Notes under the pieces: generated by a model
Databases searched by the model: none
What the model was told of the DNA's origin: nothing
Seen by the model: only the letters and a program-made list of their open reading frames with translations
Shown: one piece after another, positions 18,266-26,000 of the stretch
Layout: each line of letters opens with the position of its first letter
How positions within the stretch are numbered: position 1 is the stretch's first letter
Program-made: the position numbers and the translations under genes
Origin: a virus
Direction: 5' to 3' (one strand)
Virus record (IMG/VR): IMGVR_UViG_3300045541_000004
Location: 1 to 33,752 of that record
Length of the DNA stretch: 33,752 nucleotides

Positions 18266-19481
18266 GACCTTCCATGTCCTTGTACTTGTACCAGCCCTTG
18301 TCAAAGTCTACCTGGACTAGGAACTCACCCATAAATCCGTTACGATTCTTTCTAAATACACACTCAACCACGTCAGAGTTTGTGCCACGACCCAGAGCAA
18401 GCACCCAGTCGGCATCGTAGGCGATTTGACGGCTCCAGGCAGTCTGACCTAGGGTGGGAACTGTGTCTAGCTTTGTAACGTCATCTGGGGTCGCTGAGGA
18501 GATAGCGATAATTGGGACCTCTTCTGCGATAGACAGCAACTTTAGCTCACGAGACAGATTCTTCATACGAACAGTTTCGTTATCTGATTTCTGATTTGGA
18601 GACATAAGCTGTAGATAATCTACGATGATAAAGTCTGGACGATACTGATCAATCTTTCCACGAATAACAGATGGAGTAACTTCTCCACCAGAGTCGTTAG
18701 AAATAATGTGGAACTCAGGCTTACCAGTCAGCTCCTTCTTGTGCCAACGCTTCAGGTCGTCTACGTCTACCTGGCCATTAGAAAGCTTTCTATGGGAGAA
18801 AAGTCCTTCGCCCATAATTGTAAATACACGGTTACGTACTTCAGTTTCGCTCATCTCAAGTGAGATTACTAGTGGTGACTTCCCCTGCTTCCATGCCTGT
18901 ACCGCAAAGTATAGTGATAGCCATGACTTACCAATACCTGGATAGGCAAGCATAACCCCTAGCTGGCCTGGCATAATTCCAGCAGGCAGATAGTTGTCAA
19001 ATCCTGGCAGGCCAGTCTTTACACCGACAGATCCAATGGCCTGCTGAGCCTGTAGATTTGTATAGTAGGCAACAGCATCTTCAATGTCGGTAACGTCAAT
19101 GTCCCTGATGACGGCTGTATTTTTCTTAAGCTCCGATGTTTTTGCAATCAGGCTTTCTAGTGCGTTTGCACTGTGTCCAGACTGAACCTCCGTAGCTGCT
19201 GACTTTAGCAAGCTCTTGATGCTGCTATCCAAGAACTCTTGCTGCAGCTCTTCTAGATGATACTTTGTTGCACCCACGCCATCAACAGGGGAGAAGTCTC
19301 TAAACTTTTCAACAACTAGCGACACTGGGGGGACAGCCTGATTGGCCTCAGAGTACTTCCTAATAAACTCCCAGATGTCGTTGTGGGTAGTCATAATATT
19401 GTCTACGTTTGCCTGTAGCAAAACGTGAATCTGCTTGTCCTGTAGGACTGCTGAAATTAGTTTAGCTTCTGTATTATTCAT
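18255..19481 (-). CDS. dnaB: Replicative DNA helicase (DnaB family)
   Basis: This is a 408-residue ring helicase. The N-terminal helical domain (about 1-120) is short but present. The RecA-fold motor has Walker A AYPGIGKS (179-186), the SLEMS motif with its catalytic glutamate (208-211), Walker B FIIVDYLQL (D288), a Q-loop-like segment near AISSATP, and the arginine-finger segment FRKNRNG near the C-terminus. It overlaps the possible loader gene by 8 bases. DnaB, primase and SSB form one consistent replisome module. Confidence 0.95.
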   Translation of the reverse strand: MNNTEAKLISAVLQDKQIHVLLQANVDNIMTTHNDIWEFIRKYSEANQAVPPVSLVVEKFRDFSPVDGVGATKYHLEELQQEFLDSSIKSLLKSAATEVQSGHSANALESLIAKTSELKKNTAVIRDIDVTDIEDAVAYYTNLQAQQAIGSVGVKTGLPGFDNYLPAGIMPGQLGVMLAYPGIGKSWLSLYFAVQAWKQGKSPLVISLEMSETEVRNRVFTIMGEGLFSHRKLSNGQVDVDDLKRWHKKELTGKPEFHIISNDSGGEVTPSVIRGKIDQYRPDFIIVDYLQLMSPNQKSDNETVRMKNLSRELKLLSIAEEVPIIAISSATPDDVTKLDTVPTLGQTAWSRQIAYDADWVLALGRGTNSDVVECVFRKNRNGFMGEFLVQVDFDKGWYKYKDMEGLDG

Positions 19482-19782
19482 TTAGCCACGCCTTGGCTCT
19501 ACGCCTTAGCTCTGCCCTCTCTTGTTGGTCTCTTTCTAGTTGCTCACGCTTCTCAATAATCTCGTGTGCATAATTTGCAAAATATTTCCATACTGGCTTT
19601 TGTGCTACCTGGAAATAGTATTCTAGCAGGTCATAGCAAAAAGGTAAAGTATATGATTCAATGAGTGCATCTGCAGCCCATTGCTCTACGTTTAGGTTAA
19701 GATTGGCTTTTTGCTCATAGTGCTGCGTGTGCAGCTTAGAGTAGCGACTGAGCAAAGCCATGCGGTCTTTGCGATCTGCCAT
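19474..19782 (-). CDS. Helical protein upstream of dnaB, possible helicase loader
   Basis: The 102-residue, highly charged helical protein has WAADALIESYTLPFCYDLLEYY (split here as WAADALIES and CYDLLEYYF, about 34-57) and PVWKYFANYAHEI in the middle. The C-terminal helix is Arg/Glu-rich and ends KAWLNE. It has no ATPase motif, so it would not be a DnaC type. The stop overlaps dnaB by 8 bases and the start touches the previous gene's stop. A helicase loader or accessory role is inferred from position and helical composition only. Confidence 0.6.
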   Translation of the reverse strand: MADRKDRMALLSRYSKLHTQHYEQKANLNLNVEQWAADALIESYTLPFCYDLLEYYFQVAQKPVWKYFANYAHEIIEKREQLERDQQERAELRRRAKAWLNE

Positions 19783-19991
19783 TACTTATCTTCAATCTCG
19801 CTTTTAGCCTCAGATGTCTTTTCCTGAAGCTTTGATTCAACAAATGCGTAAACACGCTCAAATGCGTCGTTGGTGTTCTCACCATCACGTTTGCTGTCCT
19901 GGACCTCAACGTCAATTCTTAGTGATTGAAAGTTGCCTAGGTTAAGTGTATAGCCAAGTGCTACACGAACCTTTGTGTCTTCGTTATTCAT
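19782..19991 (-). CDS. Conserved small phage protein, unknown function
   Basis: The 69-residue acidic protein reads MNNEDTKVRVALGYTLNLGN at its start, then SLRIDVEVQDSKRDGENTNDA, and a helix FERVYAFVESKLQEK. The pattern VxxGYTLNLGNFxSLRIDV recalls a small protein family I have seen in other phages near replication genes, with no known role. I begin at ATG 19991, because AAGGA lies 9 bases before it and the alternative start at 20024 overlaps the preceding gene. It ends with a TAATG junction to the next gene. Confidence 0.75.
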   Translation of the reverse strand: MNNEDTKVRVALGYTLNLGNFQSLRIDVEVQDSKRDGENTNDAFERVYAFVESKLQEKTSEAKSEIEDK

Positions 19992-20005
19992 ACCCGTTTT
20001 TCCTT

Positions 20006-20551
20006 CTATATAGATTCTGACCAAATCGGAATAAATCTTCCGTCTTCAGTCCTTGTATAAGTCAGTATACCATCACCCATACGCCGTGTCAACTCCTGTC
20101 TTGAAGGAGTTCTGTCATTAGTTATTAGCTTATCTTTTCTTGGCCTACCAGTATGGTAGGAAGCAAGTATATCACGAATCTCAAAGACTTGCGACTCTGA
20201 GTAGTAGCTTCTTACCTGCCACCCAGTTTTACCGCCCTTTTGAGATCCTGTGGGAAAAGGAATGACACCAGTCTTCATTAGGAATGGTAGGTACTTCTTG
20301 TGCCTATTGACCAAGTCTGCGGTTTGTCCTACAGTGTAGGCTCTTTCTCTATTCTTTTTAAAATCACTAATAAGACAGCTTTCAATCTGATCTTCTGTAA
20401 TATTGTAGACGGACATTATTCCGTTAGACTTGTTGTAGTGATGAATGCGAACCAGGCTTCCATTTAAAAACCAAACCTTTTGGTTTGCTTTAATTACTGG
20501 TGCCTCGTTGTAGCCTTCTTCAGCTATTGACTTCTTTTTTGGATTTGCCAT
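20006..20551 (-). CDS. MerR-like winged-helix DNA-binding protein
   Basis: This is a 181-residue basic protein. After an N-terminal beta segment (about 25-60: VWFLNGSLVRIHHYNKSNG) comes AYTVGQTADLVNRHKKYLPF (71-90), then GVIPFP and WQVRSYYSESQVFEIRDIL. That is the helix-turn-helix plus wing pattern of MerR/excisionase-type proteins. A GRPRKDK basic patch follows. It begins 5 bases after the last tail gene and is the first gene of the replication block. It is a candidate regulator or origin-binding protein, but the target is unknown. Confidence 0.65.
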   Translation of the reverse strand: MANPKKKSIAEEGYNEAPVIKANQKVWFLNGSLVRIHHYNKSNGIMSVYNITEDQIESCLISDFKKNRERAYTVGQTADLVNRHKKYLPFLMKTGVIPFPTGSQKGGKTGWQVRSYYSESQVFEIRDILASYHTGRPRKDKLITNDRTPSRQELTRRMGDGILTYTRTEDGRFIPIWSESI

Positions 20552-20556
20552 GGTTA

Positions 20557-21003
20557 CTACCCATTTGCTGGAATACCGACGGCAATCATGTTTACGCCAA
20601 CAGAAACATTTCCGTTAGTTGCAAACTTTACTACGCCATCAATCTTGCTGGTGGTCACAGTTTTAATTACAACACTTGCTGCATTTCCAACCGAAGATCC
20701 ACCATTAAAAATAGTTGCAGTTACGATTGGTGGATAGGAAAAGTCTGTGTCAAACTCGTAAGAGAATGGAATCTCTTCTCCAGAAATTACTGGCTTTTCA
20801 CTAGCAATCACAACGTGGGCGGCAACCATTCTTGTCTCCATGTTCTTGATGCTCTCTCTTCCACGAGCTGGGGTGTGAATAGTGAAGAACTTATAATTGG
20901 ATGGAGATATCTGCTTGGCAACATCGTTAATTGCCGAAGCCAGCTGAGCAATGTATTGAACGTCTAGTGGTTGACCAGACTGAGGAGTAGGAATTTTTGC
21001 CAT
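20557..21003 (-). CDS. Small tail fibre / tip protein, probably leaderless
   Basis: The 148-residue protein begins with a helical segment (VQYIAQLASAINDVAKQI, about 15-32). A beta-rich C-terminal half follows, with SYPPIVTATIFNGG and ending GVNMIAVGIPANG. This end-pattern is one I associate with phage fibre tips. It closes the tail module. The ATG at 21003 has no Shine-Dalgarno. Instead an extended -10 box ends 6 bases before it. Confidence 0.65.
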   Translation of the reverse strand: MAKIPTPQSGQPLDVQYIAQLASAINDVAKQISPSNYKFFTIHTPARGRESIKNMETRMVAAHVVIASEKPVISGEEIPFSYEFDTDFSYPPIVTATIFNGGSSVGNAASVVIKTVTTSKIDGVVKFATNGNVSVGVNMIAVGIPANG

Positions 21004-21009
21004 AATTAT

Positions 21010-21038
21010 ATTATATCAGATGTCAGGACTCTTGTCCT
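21010..21038 (-). promoter_or_regulatory. Extended -10 promoter with leaderless geometry
   Basis: TGATATAAT is at 21010-21018, with -10 TATAAT at 21010-21015. A -35-like AGGACA at 21033-21038 gives a spacer of 17. Exactly 6 bases separate the -10 from the ATG at 21003, so the predicted start site is the A of the start codon. The -35 overlaps the inverted repeat 21024-21039. Confidence 0.65.
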
Positions 21039-21184
21039 GGATCTAGCCTAACTATTGGAGACCAGGCAGACGCTCTGTTTCTATCTTCAGAGATGATTCT
21101 GTATCTTACTAGATACTGCTCTCCTGGAGCTAGTTCTGGCAATTCCAAGTCAGATATTGCCACTTCCTGAATCTCTTCGTTCAT
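21023..21184 (-). CDS. 53-residue fibronectin-like tail mini-protein
   Basis: The frame runs from an ATG at 21184, whose A is the last base of the preceding TGA, to a TGA at 21023. After an acidic N-terminus, residues 17-50 resemble the C-terminal strands of an FN3 domain: LAPGEQYLVRYRIISEDRN, then SAWSPIVRLDPG. The pattern YxVRYRxxSEDxNRxSxWSP is found in small structural proteins of T4-like and marine phages as I recall them. It is probably a tail decoration or fibre accessory. It lies between two tail genes. Confidence 0.8.
   Translation of the reverse strand: MNEEIQEVAISDLELPELAPGEQYLVRYRIISEDRNRASAWSPIVRLDPGQES
21024..21039. repeat. Short inverted repeat at the promoter of the tail-tip gene
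   Basis: Perfect 6-base arms CAGGAC and GTCCTG surround TCTT. The repeat overlaps the stop codon of the 53-residue gene and the -35 of the promoter at 21010-21038. It could be an operator or a weak terminator for the upstream tail message. The sequence cannot tell which. Confidence 0.4.
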
Positions 21185-22296
21185 CAAATCACATCCATAG
21201 CAAATCTAAATTCAACAAAGTTTTTAGTATTAGGACTCTTTACTATAGGGGTGCCGTCTGTATTCTTAATAACTGTGTACCCAACCAAACCATACAGTGG
21301 GTTGTCTAGTGTCTTATTCTCAAGTCTCATTCCGTCTAGATTTACATAGTAGCGATCAGAAGCATTTCCTGAGTCATTTATTACCGTTGCAAAGACACGA
21401 ATAGTTGTTGCGTCTGCCCAAGAAAAGTTTGAAGATAGATAGAGCTCTGACAGCTGCTTAGAAACAACGAAATATCTATTATTATCAAAAGAGTTTATTT
21501 CGTCATTCTGCAGGATGACATCAAATCTGGCGTGTGGCGTATTAGATGCCGAGCTTTCTGTGCCAAGAAACTCTACCCTAACAAGAATTTTATCTATGGT
21601 CTCTCCAGACTCTGGGCCTACCAGACCATCTGCTACGCTAAATGCGAGTGCTAGCTCATCTGCTGGGCCTTGCCTGGATAAGTCGAACTTAGTTCCAGTT
21701 AGGTGGATGTGTGGCCTGCTATTTGTTATTGTATCTATAATTGAGCCAGAAGACAGTGAGAGGTTTGAGAAGTCTCCTCTAATTCCTATTACACTATTCA
21801 AAAACCTGGTTGTTTCATATCTAGCAACCCTTTCTGTCTGCCTTAGCACTGGATTGTTCGCATTAGATAAAAATGTTTCTCCAGTTAGTGGCGACGTCCC
21901 AAGTGCCGACACTGCAAGATCATGAGCAACCCAGCCTTCCGCATCAGAGAACTTTATGAGCGTTCTGCTGTCCGATAGGCCTGCATCTGGGTTTGATCCT
22001 GCTGAGTAGACACCAATTTCAGATATCTCATATCGCTCTTCTGTTGGCAACTCTGCAGAGAACACAATTTTTGATACGCCATCCTCAACAAGGTAGCCCC
22101 TTGATGTAATCGGTACTCGGAACATTTCAAAGTCTAGGCTAGTCTTGGTAGAAAACTCTGCCTTTTGCTCATCCGTAAATTGATCTTGTGCAGATAGTGG
22201 CTTTGGCCCACAGCCTAGTGCGATGTAGGATGCGTAGGCTGGCGTTTGCCCAATCATATATTTTGCAAAGATAGCTTTGCCTTTGTCTGTAATCAT
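21184..22296 (-). CDS. Tail fibre-type / baseplate protein
   Basis: The 370-residue beta-rich protein begins MITDKGKAIFAKYMIGQTP, the kind of opening found in phage tail-fibre N-termini that attach to the baseplate. SRGYLVEDGVSKIVFSAELP and RYEISEIGVYSAG (about 85-120) match the same fibre family. The C-terminal half is a long beta domain with LTGTKFDLSRQGPADELALA and strands around RVEFLGTE. Identity as a fibre component is reasonable. The receptor-binding end is not obvious. It abuts the 53-residue gene (TGATG) and the linker-protein gene. Confidence 0.72.
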   Translation of the reverse strand: MITDKGKAIFAKYMIGQTPAYASYIALGCGPKPLSAQDQFTDEQKAEFSTKTSLDFEMFRVPITSRGYLVEDGVSKIVFSAELPTEERYEISEIGVYSAGSNPDAGLSDSRTLIKFSDAEGWVAHDLAVSALGTSPLTGETFLSNANNPVLRQTERVARYETTRFLNSVIGIRGDFSNLSLSSGSIIDTITNSRPHIHLTGTKFDLSRQGPADELALAFSVADGLVGPESGETIDKILVRVEFLGTESSASNTPHARFDVILQNDEINSFDNNRYFVVSKQLSELYLSSNFSWADATTIRVFATVINDSGNASDRYYVNLDGMRLENKTLDNPLYGLVGYTVIKNTDGTPIVKSPNTKNFVEFRFAMDVI

Positions 22297-23058
22297 CTAT
22301 TCTCCTGTATATATTGTATCATCTAGGAGGGAGCCAGAGGAAACAACTTGAACCTCTACCAACTCATCTTTTTGAATATCCTTTAGCTGTATGATAACCT
22401 TATTGTCGCTAAACGAAACATTATTTCCTGTAGATGTTGGTATCTTTGAGTTTAGTTTTATCGGAAACCTATTAAACACTTTGTCTAAGGTTTCTGAAAG
22501 ATAAATTATATTGTTTGGATTGTAAGCCTGAGACACCTCTTTTGCATCAGAGATTGGCTCATATGTTACGGACTGGCCATTAATCAGGTCGCTTCTAGAA
22601 ATAGATATTAGCTCTTGGCCACCAATGTCGTTAAGAATAATTGAAGCGATCTGGTCCGCTGGAACTGGTATTTCTGATACCGCTCGCACTATGTCTGGAT
22701 CAGCTGGTTTTACACTACCAGAAGATGTTACTAGCTTTTTCTCTGGTGAATCTGGCACAGACGATACGCCACCAGCAGATCCTCCAGACGAACCTCCAGA
22801 TGAACCTCCAGATGAAGTAGATGAAGTAGATGAAGTAGTCGTTGTAGGCTTGGTCGTTGTAGGCTTCGTAGTCGTAGGCTTTGTTGTCTTAGGCTTAGTT
22901 GTTGTAGGCTTCGTGACCTTTACTGCAGTTTGGCTAGTTGCCGATGCTTTTGCTGCCGCAGATGTGATGTTCTGCTGAACATATTTTGGCAACGAGTTAA
23001 AGCCTGGAGCCTTTTTAGCATTTTCTGCTGCCCTGGCTGCGTTGTCTGCTAACCCCAT
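22297..23058 (-). CDS. Tail protein with Lys-Pro-Thr and Ser/Gly low-complexity linker
   Basis: The 253-residue protein has a short N-terminal helical Ala-rich segment (about 1-45), a linker of KPTTT repeats then TSS and GGSS repeats (about 48-95), and a folded C-terminal half (about 120-253: IASIILNDIGGQELISISRS, DKVFNRFPIKLN). The linker likely separates two domains of a tail structure. It lies between the large hub protein and the fibre gene, 3 bases after the former. No known family recognised. Confidence 0.65.
   Translation of the reverse strand: MGLADNAARAAENAKKAPGFNSLPKYVQQNITSAAAKASATSQTAVKVTKPTTTKPKTTKPTTTKPTTTKPTTTTSSTSSTSSGGSSGGSSGGSAGGVSSVPDSPEKKLVTSSGSVKPADPDIVRAVSEIPVPADQIASIILNDIGGQELISISRSDLINGQSVTYEPISDAKEVSQAYNPNNIIYLSETLDKVFNRFPIKLNSKIPTSTGNNVSFSDNKVIIQLKDIQKDELVEVQVVSSGSLLDDTIYTGE
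22837..22911 (-). repeat. Five 15-base repeats encoding KP(T/K)TT
   Basis: Five in-frame 15-base units, each containing GGCTT on the plus strand, encode KPTTT or KPKTT in the linker. The 12-base and 9-base repeats just left of it (about 22784-22832) encode Gly-Gly-Ser-Ser and Ser-Ser-Thr. Such arrays may change length by slippage. Confidence 0.85.
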
Positions 23059-23061
23059 TTA

Positions 23062-26000
23062 CTACACCTCCACAGCATATATAGTCATGTCTGGGCCATT
23101 TGAGCTACGACCGTATTCAATATTATACACGACAAAGACTTTTCCATCGCCAGCAACCTGCTCAACATCATCTGCAGAATATTGAATTGTTACTAGGTCT
23201 CCCAGCTGTATCGTGGGCATAGAGAAAACCTTCATTCCAACTGAAAGCCTCGGCCTCATTGTTTTGTCAATTAGCCACCCCATCAGGCTTGAGGCGGCGT
23301 CGTGGCTTTGAATATAAACTGGATCCATCGTAAACTCTTTTACGCCGTCAGTCATTCTGCTAAACTTGATTCCCTGATATTTTTCTAGACTTCTGAGTGG
23401 AGACCTTACTATTCCATCATCTACAAACTCCTGATTGGCAAAATTACTATTCTGGGTAAAGTAATCGTCTACCGTCAGTGACTGCTGGGACTCCTGGGTA
23501 AAAGCAATGCCCTGAATTCTTAGGTAGTTGCCACTTGAAGAGTCTAGGGCTAAGTGAGTATCGGTGGCGTTAAATACTAGGAACTCTGCACCATATGCTC
23601 CAGCAGTAAATCCAGAAACCGTATACCCCTTTACCTTATTGAATGTTGGAGAGATCTGGGAATATAGAGCTGGATAAGCCTTGTCATATTTTATGTCAAA
23701 ATATGCGGCTTCTCGCATGATAGTTCCAAATTCCTCAAAGTAAATGTTGTATCTAGGTGGCTCCTGTGTACCAAGGCCAGAGAGATATGTTGACTGAACA
23801 ATTCCACTCATAGCATACTTTCTCATTGCCTCGCTTACGTCAATCTCTGAGTCTCCAAATATCTGGCTGATTGGTGTGCTAAGTGCAAAGGCCGTATTTT
23901 GGCTGTAGTTATTTTGAATTGCGTAAACATTCTCAAACATCACTCTTGAAGATCCTCTTACAAAAAGTGCTAGGTTGTTGTAAGTAACAATCTTTTTGTC
24001 TGGAGACAGCTCGGGGTCTGGGTCATCTACTACAGCAAGCAGCCTTCCATTAATGTAGAGGGAGAATCTGAGAACTGATCCTACCTCTTCATACTCAACA
24101 GACAGATCATACACCGTTGTTTTGTTTTCTGCAGTTAGTCTAGACTTTGACACAAGGGTTCCTGAGTCAGACAGAATCTCTGCGGATCCTCCCCAAAGCT
24201 TGATGGGGAAGGCCAAATCATTTTCTGAGCTGCTGCCTGGTGCCTTACCTAGCTTGTAGAATATGATGTTGTGAATAACTCCACCATCACCATCGGCATA
24301 CGACTTGGAGTCTGCAGCAGTAAGGCTGATTATTTCAAAGTAGTATCCGTTATTTGTTTCTGGATTAATTGATATCGCAAGTCCTCCAGAAGAGCCTCCA
24401 ACTGTAAGCTCCTTGTCTGGGGTAGCCTGGTTTAGCTGATAATATGGATTAACTCCTACGGGTGTTTGAGACCTAACAAGGCCATCCTCAACCTTTCCAA
24501 TAATTCTCATTCGTGTACCAAAATGCTTAAACTTATCTGGAAGCTGCTTGTAGACATATGACACAAAGCTTATTGGCGTATCTTTAATTGAAAAGGCTGG
24601 GCCATTCATAACTAATGCAGAAGACTGTACAACTCCTGGCTCTGTTACCTTTAGGTTAGAAACTGTAGACTCTTTTCCAGCAAAATAAGATTGGAAGTTC
24701 TTAATGATTCCATTTCTTGTGGTCTTTTGTGCAAAGGAATTACTTGTTCCGCCAGAAAAAAGCTTTCCAGCCTTTCCAGTAGTTGGCCCAGTTCTCTTTG
24801 TATAAATCTGTAGAGTCGCATCCGCAAGTGGTGTGGTGATCTTCCTGTCTACCCTAAAGTGTGTGTCGTCTACAACCTCTACAACAGATGCAATCTGCCC
24901 TGGCTCAAACTGTCCAGTGCCCTGAACAATCTCAACCTTTTGCCCTACCTTAATTAGTTCTGTGCTAGAAACAATTACAACGTACTCGCCATTTGTCTCG
25001 CCTGGGGCTGATTGAGCCTCTGTTATCTGAAGCGTATCATTCTGATAAAATATCTTTGAGTAGTCCATGGCAACTCCACGAACATTGTTGTTGTCATACC
25101 AATAAGGATTTATGCCAGCAGTGTGCTCTACAACCTTAGTTCCGAACTGCCCTCTACCGTGCTGTGCCACTGGTCCTTCAGCCAAAATTGCAGTTCCATC
25201 CTGAAGCTGAACATAGTTTGGAATAGAAAAAATTCGTACTCGTCCAGTAGGATAAATCTTTCCATTAAATGGTAGCTTGGAGAAATAGCTTTGATACTCT
25301 CTAATGCTTGATATCCAAACGTTTCCTGCTTCTACTCCTGGAACGCTATACTCTACAGCATCGTAGCGAATGACTTCGCCATTAGAATAGAAATAACCGT
25401 TGTATCTTCCTACCCACTGAACGCTCTCGCCAAAGTCAATTATATTATTTTCTATACGGCCTGCAACCACTTCTGGAAGCTTGCTGCTCAGAGAGGTGTT
25501 TAGTGGGATTGCAGATAGCAAGAAGTTTTGCTGGTCGCCAGTCTTATCATTGATGGACTTTACGTTACCACTTGGAGAGACTTCCCATAGCAGGGCTGGC
25601 TTGTATACCCAGGTCTTGCCAGTGTCAGTAAGCATTGCCTGTCTCAGAGATGCCATCTCTCGCTGGATGTATCTAGTAGTATAAGATATCTTTCCAGAAT
25701 TATAAATGTTTGTTTGCGACATTGCAATGTCTTGAATGTTTGACAGTCTTTGGCTTGTAGACATATTATTTACAATTCCATCCTTGGCCTGGTCCATAGT
25801 TCCAATTAGCTGTGTGCTTATTGGCCTTGTGCCGCTGGCTGGCATAAGATATTCTCTGCTCATAACCACAAAATTGTTAAACTCGTCAAAGAACATGGCT
25901 GTTTGTGTGGAAACCGCAATGTCCTGAAGAACTTCAGCCACTGTCTTGTTTGGTGCCACAAAGAAGTAAGGGATTATATCCTCTTGCTCGTCTGGCATCC

